A stretch of DNA of 64,000 nucleotides from an uncultured Methanobrevibacter sp. (GTDB taxonomy: Archaea; Methanobacteriota; Methanobacteria; Methanobacteriales; Methanobacteriaceae). Where the stretch lies: the NCBI RefSeq assembly GCF_902784195.1, contig NZ_CACZTX010000005.1, forward strand, positions 25,026 through 89,025. The letters run 5' to 3'. Every line of letters starts with the position of its first letter. The first letter of the stretch is position 1. Positions 27,818 to 37,441 of this stretch are shown here, piece by piece. Both the position numbers and the translations under genes were made by a program. The notes beneath the pieces were generated by a model. That model was not told the origin of the DNA. It ran no database searches and saw only the letters and a list, made by a program, of their open reading frames with translations.

Positions 27818-28969
27818 TCAGTCAGTCACAATATTCTTTACAAACCTATTGCCATTTTCAAATACTTTCTCTTCAAATTCCTTTAATACTGCTTCATTTT
27901 TATAATTTAATACACGTACAGTGCTAGGATAATTATTAATATATTCTGAAATCATATCTGCATTGATTCTTGTTTCTAAAATGCTTAATACCCTATTTTT
28001 AAAATGGCTGCTGAATCCATAGAATATTGAATCTTCAATTTCAGATATTGATTCAAATGGTTTTTCTTCACGCCTATCAATAAGTTCTCTAACTAATTTC
28101 TCATTAAAGAAATTCAATTTAAGCAAATCTTCAAATGACAAACTGTTTGCAGAATCAATGATATGTTCTTCAACTCTTAAATCATGCAATGGAGCCCTAT
28201 CCGCATTAATCTCCCTTTCTAAGATCCTAAGTGTTTCACTTGGCAACATTGATTTGACTGAATCCAAATTATTCTCTGAACAGGCCTTACGAATCAAAGT
28301 TCCACTAACGCCCTCAATACGAGGAACAAAAATGAATTTATCCTTAAAATCAAAGCCTATCTTTTTCAATGATTTAGAAAATGAAACGATAACATAATTA
28401 TCCTCTTCCAATTTTCCTTTGTAAATTACTTCTTTTGTATCCATGTCAACGATTTTATAAGGTTTTGGAGCTACTCCATGACCTAAAGAGATTCTCTCCA
28501 ATATCTTCTCATAACCCTCAAAAGGCCTATAACCTCTTGGAATATAATCAGTATTTAAAGCTTGGAACATTTTTGTTAAGCATAAAGAATATTGGCCAGA
28601 TCCCATAATTCCCATAGGTGGTCCTTCAACAACAATATCTGCACCTACAGCAACTGCTATTTCTGCCCTTGTTTTTCTATGCAAGATATAAGGCAATCCT
28701 CGACCGCTTCTCTCAAATAAACCTGGAACAACAGCTACAAATAACCCATCAGGAATTTTTTCCTTTGCTGTTTTCATACAATGAAAATGACCATTATGAA
28801 GGGGAGAATATTCTGTAAAATCTGCAATTAAAGGTCTTGAATCAGATGATTTGCTTGAAACTTCATTTTCAGAACCTTTTTCGCATAATTTTTTTGAATT
28901 TTCAAAATCCTTGAAAAATGTTTTCCTATCATTCTCTTGAATATCTTTTAAAAAATCTATTGAAGGCAT
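27818..28969 (-). CDS. UPF0348 nucleotidyltransferase-family protein
   Basis: A 383-residue protein with an N-terminal HIGH-type nucleotidyltransferase fold: ADFTEYSPLHNGHFHCMKTA (about residues 50-69) has the H-N-G-H motif. RSGRGLPYILHRKTRAEIAV and EGPPMGIMGSGQYSLCL are conserved, and FVPRIEGVSGTLIRKAC provides the second signature. It is related to bacterial YlbM/TmcAL, which ligates acetate to elongator tRNA-Met cytidine 34. The archaeal members are not assigned as far as I know. The C-terminal half is helical and unassigned. No ribosome site precedes the ATG, while AT-rich TATA-like sequence lies close by, so it may be leaderless. Confidence 0.75.
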   Translation of the reverse strand: MPSIDFLKDIQENDRKTFFKDFENSKKLCEKGSENEVSSKSSDSRPLIADFTEYSPLHNGHFHCMKTAKEKIPDGLFVAVVPGLFERSGRGLPYILHRKTRAEIAVAVGADIVVEGPPMGIMGSGQYSLCLTKMFQALNTDYIPRGYRPFEGYEKILERISLGHGVAPKPYKIVDMDTKEVIYKGKLEEDNYVIVSFSKSLKKIGFDFKDKFIFVPRIEGVSGTLIRKACSENNLDSVKSMLPSETLRILEREINADRAPLHDLRVEEHIIDSANSLSFEDLLKLNFFNEKLVRELIDRREEKPFESISEIEDSIFYGFSSHFKNRVLSILETRINADMISEYINNYPSTVRVLNYKNEAVLKEFEEKVFENGNRFVKNIVTD

Positions 28970-29001
28970 AATATATTATATAATGATTAAAATTTATAAA
29001 A

Positions 29002-29181
29002 CTATTCAAAATCCTCCTCACTATTTTTATCAATCCATAAATTAACTGCTTCTTCCATAGCCTTGCTATACCATTTAGGCTCAAATCTAAACTTCTGAGA
29101 GGCCATTTTTCTAAACTTGTAATCTAAATTCTTATCAATAACAATAGTAACTCTTTTTTCATCACTTTCTTCAGATGCCAT
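29002..29181 (-). CDS. 59-residue RHH-like small protein
   Basis: A small gene found by reading the minus strand. It starts MASEESDEKRVTIVIDKNLD and continues with YKFRKMASQKF and an acidic tail ending EEDFE. A beta-strand-like RVTIVID followed by two amphipathic helices suggests a ribbon-helix-helix DNA-binding fold, but it lacks a textbook signature. It ends 32 bases before the UPF0348 gene on the same strand, so they may be co-transcribed. Coding is supported by the intact frame, sensible composition and the lack of simple-repeat character. A GTGAT lies a few bases upstream of the start. Confidence 0.6.
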   Translation of the reverse strand: MASEESDEKRVTIVIDKNLDYKFRKMASQKFRFEPKWYSKAMEEAVNLWIDKNSEEDFE

Positions 29182-29538
29182 ATAATCACAACTAATGAAT
29201 TTTAAAAATTAATTTCGTTTATGCTAATTTTTTTACTTTTTAATCAGTTTACTATACATAACTATTTATAAAAAAACATCCTTAAATCAATGTTTTTTGC
29301 AATTACTATAATATATAGTTTTTATTAATAAAAAGATTTTCTATAAAGCCCTTAAATTAGAAAATAAGAATTATAATTAATAATTGACTTAAAATTGCGG
29401 CAATTTTATAAATTTAAATCAATGCTAAAATTTAATAAAAAAAATTAAAAAAATTAGAAAAAAATTAAGAAAAATAAAATTAAAAAAAAGAAATTTAAAA
29501 GAAAAAGAGTTTGAAAAAATTAAAATAGAAAATGAAGA
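29182..29538. other. AT-rich intergenic region
   Basis: Promoter region for the 59-residue gene (a candidate TATA run lies around 29255-29275) and the spacer after pyrC. No other structure was recognised. Confidence 0.4.
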
Positions 29539-30789
29539 TTAAATTAAAATATCATTTTCCATAACAACTTCTCCATTGACTATTGTCATAGTTGCTTTAC
29601 CTTTATATGAAAGCCCATCAAATGGAGAATACTCTGCTTTTGTATAGAAAGTATCTATATCGAAGATTCCTTCTTTATTCAAGTCAATTACCACTAAATC
29701 AGCATCATATCCTTCTTTAATAAAACCTTTATTTTCAAGATTGAACCTTTTAGCAGCATTTTGTGAAAATATCTTTGGAATTAAACTTAAATCTAGTTTT
29801 GATCTATTGACTTCAGTTAATAATAATGATAAGACCGTTTCCAAAGATGGAATTCCTGGACTTGAATCCCAAACTCCTTTGGTTTTCTCTTCCAAACTGT
29901 GTGGGGCATGATCTGTACCTATCATTGAATGTTCATTTAGATCATTTATTGTGACATTTTTACCTTTTTCCCTTAAAGGAGGATTGGTTTTTATAAGTGT
30001 TCCAAATTCATTGAATGCTGTATTATCATACAATAAATGATGAGGAGTGAATTCATAACTGACATTATTGGAAATGGCCAGATTCATTGCATTTTTAGTG
30101 CTTAAATGACAAATATGCAAATCCACCCCATATTTTTTAGAAAGTTCAATAGCTTGAGCTACAGATGCATCTTCAGATTCCGCTGGTCTGCCGTAACTAT
30201 ATGCAATAGCTTCACTCTCTTCAGATAGCTTTTTAGTGGATTCCAATACAATATCCCTTTTTTCAGCATGAACTGTTACAATTGGCTTTTTAATCGCATT
30301 TTCTCCTAATTTAGAAATATCTTCAAATATTTTATCTAAATTATCATCAGTTTCCAAATCCATAAAGACTTTAAAGGACATCGGATTCAATTCAAGAATT
30401 TTTTCCATTTCATCAAGTGAGGAATACCCTGCATGAAGCCCAAAATTAACTATAGACTTAGATTCTGCAATCTTCTGCTTTTCCTTAAAAGCTTTATAAG
30501 TATTGGTTTTTGGAACAGTGTTCGGCATATCCATAACAAATGTAAATCCACCATGAGCAGCAGCTATGGATCCTGTTTTGAAATCTTCCTTATATGTCAA
30601 TCCAGGGTCCCTAAAATGGACATGAGGATCAATAAGCCCAGGTAATACTAACTGTCCATTAAGGTCAATTTCCTTATCACCTTCAATTGAAGATTTTGAT
30701 ATTTTAGCTATTTTGCCATCCTCAATCGCTAAAGACATACAATCAGAATAATCCAATAATTTAAGATTTTTTAAAACTAAATCAAACAT
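29539..30789 (-). CDS. pyrC: dihydroorotase
   Basis: A 416-residue zinc amidohydrolase closing carbamoyl aspartate to dihydroorotate in pyrimidine synthesis. Metal ligands are visible in GLIDPHVHFRDPGLTYKEDF, with a later His in TVHAEKRD, another in DLHICHLSTKNAM and the catalytic Asp in MIGTDHAPHSLEEKTKG. GIPSLETVLSLLL is also characteristic of the class I type. The start has GTGATTTT in front. It is a stand-alone gene. Confidence 0.93.
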   Translation of the reverse strand: MFDLVLKNLKLLDYSDCMSLAIEDGKIAKISKSSIEGDKEIDLNGQLVLPGLIDPHVHFRDPGLTYKEDFKTGSIAAAHGGFTFVMDMPNTVPKTNTYKAFKEKQKIAESKSIVNFGLHAGYSSLDEMEKILELNPMSFKVFMDLETDDNLDKIFEDISKLGENAIKKPIVTVHAEKRDIVLESTKKLSEESEAIAYSYGRPAESEDASVAQAIELSKKYGVDLHICHLSTKNAMNLAISNNVSYEFTPHHLLYDNTAFNEFGTLIKTNPPLREKGKNVTINDLNEHSMIGTDHAPHSLEEKTKGVWDSSPGIPSLETVLSLLLTEVNRSKLDLSLIPKIFSQNAAKRFNLENKGFIKEGYDADLVVIDLNKEGIFDIDTFYTKAEYSPFDGLSYKGKATMTIVNGEVVMENDILI

Positions 30790-31063
30790 AAAATCACGAA
30801 TATTTTTAAATAATTTTAATTTAAAACAATTTTCTGTAATGATAAAAATTTTAAATTAAACCAATTATATTGTTTAACTAATTTTTAATAAATTTTCTAA
30901 TTAATTAATTTAATAAGTTTTCTATTAATTTTTTAATTAATATCTAATTAATTTAATATTTAATTTAATATTTAATAAATTTGATTAAAATGAATGAAAA
31001 ATTTTAGTTAAAAAAAAAGATTCATGGGAAATCTTGTAATCTAGTAAAAAAAGTAAATAAAAA

Positions 31064-31092
31064 AAGGCACTTAACCCCATGTTAAGTGCCTT
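31064..31092 (-). terminator. strong 12-bp terminator hairpin of the mvh operon
   Basis: AAGGCACTTAAC and GTTAAGTGCCTT pair perfectly with a 5-base loop, 47 bases past the mvhB stop. On the minus strand the right arm runs into TTTTTTT. A separate perfect 16-base palindrome, ACCTAAATATTTAGGT, lies between the stop and this hairpin (31095-31110). Confidence 0.8.
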
Positions 31093-31138
31093 ATACCTAA
31101 ATATTTAGGTTTAATTTTGTTTTGTGTTTGTAACTTAT

Positions 31139-32371
31139 CTATTTTAAGTTGAGAGCTTCTGGAGTACACTTTTCGAGACATTGTTCACAGAGAGTACAGA
31201 ATCCAGCAATAGGTAAGTTAACTTTGTATGCTTTGTGTAACATATCATATGGACATGCGTCAATACATTCTCCACATTCGTCACATTTAGATGGGTTGAA
31301 GATAATTCTATCTCTAGATACTACTTCGCCATCAATTTCTTTGTCAACATAGTCTAAGATTAATGCGTCGTTAGGACATACGTTAGCACATGCACCACAT
31401 CTTACACACATGGTGAAAGATTGTTCGCCCATATCTTTCTGACGGGAAGGTACTTCCATTCCTCTTTTGGTAACTACTTTTATAGCTTCAGTAGGACATT
31501 TTAAAGCACAACCACCGTCAAAGAGACATTTTTCTTCGTCCCAACAGATACCTTCAGAAGCACTGAATTTAGATGCTCCATATTCAACATCTAAGTCAAT
31601 TGCATCTACAGGACATACATTTACACAAAGACCACATGCAGCACACATTTCTGGAAGATCTACAGTCAAGTCAGATTTAGGAGTGATGAAACTTCCAGGA
31701 CAAATGTCAACACAGGAATTACAACCAATACAGCTTTCAGCGTCTAAAGTGAATGATTTCATGTTTTTAGTACGTTTAGCAGGGTTTGCATTTTCTGCGA
31801 TGAAAATTGCGTTCCATGGACAGGATTGTGAACATACACCACATTGGATACATTTTTCTTCATCTACTTCGATAGGTTCTCCGTAAGCAGATAAGGTGAT
31901 TGCATCAACAGGACATTCAGCTACACATACGCCACATCCTTTACAATCATCAATGTATACAGGTCCTTCTGGTTCAATTACTCTAGTTGCAGGTTCTTTT
32001 ACTCCAGGAACTCCGATAACGTCTACAGGACAAATGTCAACACATTTTTGACACATTACACAGAATCCTTTGAGTAGTTGAGAATCTTCTGCATCTAATT
32101 TAAGAGTTTTGGAAGGACATGCGTCTACACAATCTCCACATTCATCACATTTGGTTTTGTTAAAGATTAATCTAACTTGAGTGTTTCCTTCTTCATCAAT
32201 AGCTATGTCTTCTACTTGTAAAGCACCATTGGTACATGCATCAGCACATGCAGGTGCTCCTCCACAAGTATCACAGTAAACGATATGATCGCCTACTTCA
32301 ATAGCTGCTGTAGGACAAACGCCTTCACATGCTCCACATTTAATACAGCTATTTTCGTTGAATACTATCAT
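31139..32371 (-). CDS. mvhB: polyferredoxin MvhB
   Basis: A 410-residue polyferredoxin with twelve successive Cys-cluster motifs (for example CIKCGACEGVCP, CDECGDCVDACP, CVMCQKCVDICP). Each would bind a [4Fe-4S] cluster. Two are atypical: the second has a longer gap (CDTCGGAPACADAC), and the ninth (CLFDGGCALKCP) lacks the second Cys. It is the usual last gene of the Methanobacteriales mvh operon and is thought to hold or pass on electrons from the hydrogenase. It starts 15 bases past the mvhA stop, with GGAGTG before the ATG. Confidence 0.95.
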   Translation of the reverse strand: MIVFNENSCIKCGACEGVCPTAAIEVGDHIVYCDTCGGAPACADACTNGALQVEDIAIDEEGNTQVRLIFNKTKCDECGDCVDACPSKTLKLDAEDSQLLKGFCVMCQKCVDICPVDVIGVPGVKEPATRVIEPEGPVYIDDCKGCGVCVAECPVDAITLSAYGEPIEVDEEKCIQCGVCSQSCPWNAIFIAENANPAKRTKNMKSFTLDAESCIGCNSCVDICPGSFITPKSDLTVDLPEMCAACGLCVNVCPVDAIDLDVEYGASKFSASEGICWDEEKCLFDGGCALKCPTEAIKVVTKRGMEVPSRQKDMGEQSFTMCVRCGACANVCPNDALILDYVDKEIDGEVVSRDRIIFNPSKCDECGECIDACPYDMLHKAYKVNLPIAGFCTLCEQCLEKCTPEALNLK

Positions 32372-32386
32372 TTTAACACTCCAAAG

Positions 32387-33814
32387 TTAGATTTTTTTAA
32401 TCATATTTCCTTCACTGTCATATACTTCTACAGTAGCTAATCTCATTTGGCTATCCATAGTGTGGGTAGCACAAGATAAACATGGGTCGTGAGCTCTGAT
32501 AACCATTTCCATTAAGTTGAAAATTTTGTCATCTACTTCTACACCAGGTTTGATGTAATCTTTAGCTACTTGTTGAATACCCATTTCCATTGCAGGGTTG
32601 TTTTGGATAGTTGCTACAATGATGTTTGCTTGGGTGATTAAACCATCGTCATCAGTTGTGTAGTGGTGGATTAAAGTACCACGAGCAGCTTCTACAATAC
32701 CTGCACCTTCACCAGCAGTTCTTTCTAATGCTTCTGGGAATTTGTCACCAGATAAGTCACCTTCTAATGCATCTACAGCCATTTCAGCAGCAGCTAATAA
32801 TTCGATTAATCTTGCCCAGTGGAATAATAATGGGTATTGTGCGTAACCGAATTTGTCTCTGAAGTCTTCTAAAGCACCTTGTGCTAAAGGAGCTGCATCA
32901 GGCATTTTGTCACAAACGTTAATACGGGATAATGGTGCTACTCTGTAAATACCTTCTGGGTATCCTAATTCCTTAATGTAAGGGAATTTTAACCAGGAGT
33001 AAGGTTTTACGTGTTCAGCAACAATATCTTTGTATTCAAGGTTTCTGTATTCAGTGTAGATAGAGCCATCTTTGTCTTTTATTCTTACTTTACCGTTGTA
33101 TACGTCCCAGTCACCATCTTCAGTTACGAGACCGCAGTGACGGGTGTCACCGAAGTAACCTAAGGTTTTGACTAAGTCAATTTTTTCTTCTAAGATAGGT
33201 ACTGCTAATTCAATGGTTGCTTGTGCTAATTCTACGTTTTCTTTAGCTTTTGCTAATAAGTCAGCTTGAGTTTCTTCATCTAATTCAGTGGAAATACCAC
33301 CAGGAGTAGAGGAAGTTGGGTGAATTGGACGACCACCAGTTGCAGATACGATATCTAAACCGTTTCTTCTGATTTTAATAGCTTGTAAAGCTACTTCAGG
33401 CATATCTTGGATAATTTGGAAAACGTTTCTAGTTTTTCTGGTTCCGTCAGGAATGACTAAATCAGGTGCTGCTAAGAAGTAGAAGTGGAGAGCGTGAGAG
33501 TGCATGTAAGATCCCCAGTTCATTAATTCTCTCATTTTGTAAGCAGCAGGTAAGATTTCGTCATCTTTAAATCCATAGATTTGGTCAACAGCTTTAGCAG
33601 CTGCTAAGTGGTGTTGTACATCACAAATACCACAGATTCTAGGTACAATACGAGGTACTTCCTCAGCTGGACGTCCTTGTAAGAATTTTTCGAATCCTCT
33701 AAATTCCATAACATGTAATCTAGTGTCTTCTACATTTCCTGCTTCGTCAAGGTGTACAGTAATTTTTGCGTGACCTTCAATACGAGTTACAGGTTCCATA
33801 GTAAGTTTTACCAT
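32387..33814 (-). CDS. mvhA: F420-non-reducing [NiFe] hydrogenase large subunit MvhA
   Basis: A 475-residue catalytic subunit oxidising H2. The N-terminal nickel motif is [11 protein letters not shown] (about residues 59-69), and the C-terminal motif is DPCLSCATH, leaving a 24-residue tail that a maturation protease would remove. With MvhG and MvhD it passes electrons by bifurcation to heterodisulfide reductase HdrABC, reducing ferredoxin and CoM-S-S-CoB together. Its ATG follows AAGGAGGAAAA and sits 1 base beyond the mvhG stop. Confidence 0.96.
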   Translation of the reverse strand: MVKLTMEPVTRIEGHAKITVHLDEAGNVEDTRLHVMEFRGFEKFLQGRPAEEVPRIVPRICGICDVQHHLAAAKAVDQIYGFKDDEILPAAYKMRELMNWGSYMHSHALHFYFLAAPDLVIPDGTRKTRNVFQIIQDMPEVALQAIKIRRNGLDIVSATGGRPIHPTSSTPGGISTELDEETQADLLAKAKENVELAQATIELAVPILEEKIDLVKTLGYFGDTRHCGLVTEDGDWDVYNGKVRIKDKDGSIYTEYRNLEYKDIVAEHVKPYSWLKFPYIKELGYPEGIYRVAPLSRINVCDKMPDAAPLAQGALEDFRDKFGYAQYPLLFHWARLIELLAAAEMAVDALEGDLSGDKFPEALERTAGEGAGIVEAARGTLIHHYTTDDDGLITQANIIVATIQNNPAMEMGIQQVAKDYIKPGVEVDDKIFNLMEMVIRAHDPCLSCATHTMDSQMRLATVEVYDSEGNMIKKI

Positions 33815-33815
33815 A

Positions 33816-34742
<927 letters not shown>

Positions 34743-34762
34743 AAATAATCCTCCATTTAAAT

Positions 34763-35188
34763 TTATCCTTCAGCATCTAATTGTGCTTTTAATGGGGAAG
34801 GTCCTAAATCTTTAATTCTGTTTACCATCATTTTTACAGAACTAGCGAATTTTTCTCCTTCAGAAGCAGAAATCCAGTCGTGGTGGACTCTTTCTCTTCC
34901 GATTCCCATATCTTCGACTAATTTATAAACTAATCTCATTCTTCTGTCAAGTTTATAGTTACCTGCATCGTAGTGGCAGTCACCCATGTGGCATCCTGCT
35001 ACGAATACACCATCAGCACCGTCTCTAAATGCTTTTAAAATAAACTGAGGGTCAATTCTTCCAGAACACATTACTCTAATAACACGAATGTTAGGTGGGT
35101 ATTGCATTCTTGCAGTACCTGCAGTATCTGCTCCACCATAGGAACACCAGTTACAACAAAACATTACAATTTTTACATCTTCAGACAT
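34763..35188 (-). CDS. mvhD: MvhD, electron bridge between hydrogenase and heterodisulfide reductase
   Basis: A 141-residue [2Fe-2S] protein linking MvhAG to HdrA. Cys residues occur in [27 protein letters not shown] and [15 protein letters not shown], the standard MvhD pattern. It is the first gene of the operon, with GAGGAGG before the ATG. The leader upstream is unusually long and structured. Confidence 0.95.
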   Translation of the reverse strand: MSEDVKIVMFCCNWCSYGGADTAGTARMQYPPNIRVIRVMCSGRIDPQFILKAFRDGADGVFVAGCHMGDCHYDAGNYKLDRRMRLVYKLVEDMGIGRERVHHDWISASEGEKFASSVKMMVNRIKDLGPSPLKAQLDAEG

Positions 35189-35267
35189 AGAGTTTATCCT
35201 CCTCTATTAAAATTTTAGTTTATAGTCCTAAAAAAAATTTAATTTTATCTAAGACTCATCCAACTAT

Positions 35268-35595
35268 TTCAATCCAATAAACATTGAACCATATTATCAA
35301 ATCAAAACTAATACAATTCAATTCATTTAATATCGATTGAAAATATTAAACTTTATTAAAATTGAAATAATTGAGATATTCAACCTAAATAGTTTTCACT
35401 ATTTTTAATCTATAAAGATCCAAATCAAAAAATCTTAATAGATTACCTTCTTGAATCCAAATCAAAAAAATTCAAGAATTCCGTTTTAACTTTAAAAACC
35501 AAATCAAAATTTTTAAAGTTATAGATTTCAATCTAATTTCTTTTTTAAAAAAGTTTTTCAAATCTATATTAAAGTATGTTAAGGCATACCTTAAT
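35268..35595 (-). ncRNA. array of stem-loops with a shared loop sequence in the mvh leader
   Basis: Plus-strand coordinates of arms. H-a: TTCAAT/ATTGAA, 35268-35273 and 35283-35288, loop CCAATAAAC. H-b: TATTA/TAATA, 35292-35296 and 35309-35313, loop TCAAATCAAAAC. H1: 14-base arms with one mismatch, 35406-35419 and 35432-35445, loop CCAAATCAAAAA. H2: TTCTTGAAT/ATTCAAGAA, 35448-35456 and 35470-35478, loop CCAAATCAAAAAA. H3: 12-bp arms, 35487-35498 and 35510-35521, loop CCAAATCAAAA. A further 11-bp hairpin at 35568-35595 has a mismatch on the plus strand that becomes G-U on the minus strand, favouring the mvh mRNA as the functional strand. The arms differ; the loops are kept. Confidence 0.75.
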
Positions 35596-35615
35596 CTCAA
35601 ATCATCGTACGCTAA

Positions 35616-35627
35616 TGAGCTAGCTCA
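35616..35627. promoter_or_regulatory. 12-base palindrome near the mvh promoter
   Basis: TGAGCTAGCTCA is a perfect palindrome, the only G+C-rich patch in this region. It lies between the hairpin array and the TATA candidates, so it may be an operator or an extra leader hairpin. Confidence 0.4.
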
Positions 35628-35703
35628 GCTTAACATTAATGTACTGATTATATATTATATTAAAGATTAAATATAAAGGTTACTTGGAAAGCAAATACAC
35701 AAG

Positions 35704-35714
35704 ATTTATATACT
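35704..35714 (-). promoter_or_regulatory. candidate TATA box of the mvh operon
   Basis: On the minus strand it reads AGTATATAAAT, a good archaeal TATA element. A start about 25 bases downstream would give a leader of nearly 500 bases containing the hairpin array. A weaker alternative (TTATATT, about 35670-35680) would still leave the array inside the leader. Confidence 0.5.
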
Positions 35715-36167
35715 ATAATACTTTTTTTTAAAAAGATATTACATAGCCAAAAAATTTATTTTTATTTATACGAAATATTATTGGAAAATAACCATTTTCA
35801 CTAATAAAAATTAAGAAAAAACTAATCAATTTTACTTAAATTTAAAATGAGGAATTTAAATAAAAATAAATTAAGTTTTAAACCATTAAAACAATTTTTA
35901 CAATTAAGAATAAAATTTTAAAAAATGGCTAAAAATTAAGGAATGCCTAAAATAAAGAATTTGAGGAAATTTAGAAAAATTGAAAATTTAAAAAAAATGT
36001 TATGAAAATTAAAAATCCGTGGAAAAATTTAAAAAAAATATTTAAAAAATTATTTAAAAAATTATTTAAAAAAATTTATAAAAAATTATCGAAATGAATA
36101 TTAAAAAATAGAAAAATAAAAATAGAAAAGTTAAGAGTGAATTACTCCCAACTAAAGAAAAGATTTT
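35715..36167. other. AT-rich intergenic region
   Basis: Between the suf terminator and the mvh promoter. I see only low-complexity A-rich sequence, including repeated AAAAATTATTTAA-like runs at 36025-36085, and no gene. Confidence 0.4.
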
Positions 36168-36194
36168 GTTCAAACTTTTTCTAAAAGTTTGAAC
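36168..36194 (-). terminator. perfect 12-bp hairpin at the suf operon end
   Basis: GTTCAAACTTTT and AAAAGTTTGAAC pair perfectly around TCT. The right arm begins at the last base of the TAG stop (36194-36196). A T-rich stretch follows on the minus strand (TCTTTTCTTT). Confidence 0.65.
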
Positions 36195-37441
36195 TACATT
36201 CCATCTAAACTCATGTCAATCATTCTTTGAGTTTCAGCAGCCAATTCATCAGGAAGTCCTGTGATGTCCATACTCAAGAAACCTCTGACAATCATGGAAG
36301 CCGCCTCCTCTTCAGTCAATCCTCTTGAAGTCAAGTAATAAATCTCTTCTTCATCGATTTGACCAACTGCTGCTTCGTGAGACATTTCAAGGTTTGCTGC
36401 ATTTGCCTCAAGTTCTGGAACTGCATAAATAGATGAATTGTCATCCAATACCAATCCATGACATTCCAAGTGACCTTTTACATTAGGAACATTTCCAGAT
36501 AAATGACCTCTTGAGAAGATTTTTGATTCATCATTTGCAACTGCACGGGAAATGATCTCAGCACTTGTATTAGGTGCATTCAAAAGAGCTCTTGAACCTA
36601 CATCAATGATTGAATCCTTTACACCGCTTTGAATACTTTGGAATAATGCCCTTGCATTTTCACCATTACAATTGGTGGTAGGATATGATTGAATAGACCT
36701 TACAGGACTGGTTAGAATGTAATTGTTTATGTAAGTTGTATTCTTTTCCTGAACAATACCTGTTCTAGGACGTACTTCAACCTGTTCCGCCCAGTTATGA
36801 ACCATGGTAAAGGTTATTTTTGCACCTGGCTTAAGATACATTTCAGACACTCCTACGTGAAGTGCAGAAGATACGTCTTCGCCAGTTGCACAACCGGTAA
36901 TTAAGTGAAGTTCTGAGTTTTCCTCAGCGATTATGATATTGTGTGCAGTTTGCATAACATCTTGATCTGCAATGAACATACAAGCCTGTACTGGGAAAAC
37001 CTCTTTGGTGCCAGGTAAAGACCTAATGAAGTATCCGCTACAGAATTCATCTTCAGCTTCACGAAGTGCAGTTTGAGCAGTGTATTTGTCTGCATCAGGC
37101 TTAACTGCTTTCCACATATAATCCTGTAACCATGAATATTTTTCCAAAGCCATTTGGGTATTCATAAGTTCAATGGAATCTGAGATTGAATGGGAAAATA
37201 CATTAGATTGATCCATTTGCAAGAAAGAACCTGATCTTTCTTCTGATTCAGTGTCAACACCAACTTTAAGTAAAGTTCTTTTGGTTTTCTTGTCAACATC
37301 ACTGATATCATCCAATACATCGAAAGCATTAACCTCTTCCTTAGAAAAGTTCTCGATGACAATATCAGTACCTAAAGCTGCTTTTTTATCCTTTGCCTTT
37401 TCAGCATCATGAGTTACATTCCGCACAACCAACACATCCAT
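36194..37441 (-). CDS. sufB: SufB/SufD-family Fe-S scaffold protein
   Basis: A 415-residue SufBD-family beta-helix protein that builds Fe-S clusters with the ATPase SufC. Recognisable parts are ITFTMVHNWAEQVEVRPRTG, TNCNGENARALFQS, GHLECHGLVLDDNSSIYAVP and SHEAAVGQIDEEEIYYLTSR. Only one such protein is encoded beside SufC, matching the minimal archaeal SUF-like (SMS) arrangement with no SufS/E/U nearby. Its ATG is 35 bases inside the end of sufC with a GGAT-type ribosome site in the overlap, implying coupled translation. Confidence 0.88.
   Translation of the reverse strand: MDVLVVRNVTHDAEKAKDKKAALGTDIVIENFSKEEVNAFDVLDDISDVDKKTKRTLLKVGVDTESEERSGSFLQMDQSNVFSHSISDSIELMNTQMALEKYSWLQDYMWKAVKPDADKYTAQTALREAEDEFCSGYFIRSLPGTKEVFPVQACMFIADQDVMQTAHNIIIAEENSELHLITGCATGEDVSSALHVGVSEMYLKPGAKITFTMVHNWAEQVEVRPRTGIVQEKNTTYINNYILTSPVRSIQSYPTTNCNGENARALFQSIQSGVKDSIIDVGSRALLNAPNTSAEIISRAVANDESKIFSRGHLSGNVPNVKGHLECHGLVLDDNSSIYAVPELEANAANLEMSHEAAVGQIDEEEIYYLTSRGLTEEEAASMIVRGFLSMDITGLPDELAAETQRMIDMSLDGM

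Noticed and set aside
31467..31886. 139-residue frame antisense to mvhB
   Set aside because: Explained by the repetitive Cys codons of mvhB; no independent support.
35268..35595. Transposon ends or a MITE as explanation for the mvh hairpins
   Set aside because: There are several separate hairpins with different arms, no terminal inverted repeat pair, no target duplication that I can see and no transposase.
36025..36085. A-rich repeats as a regulatory element
   Set aside because: AAATTATTTAAAA-type runs are simple AT-rich sequence also seen in many other spacers here.
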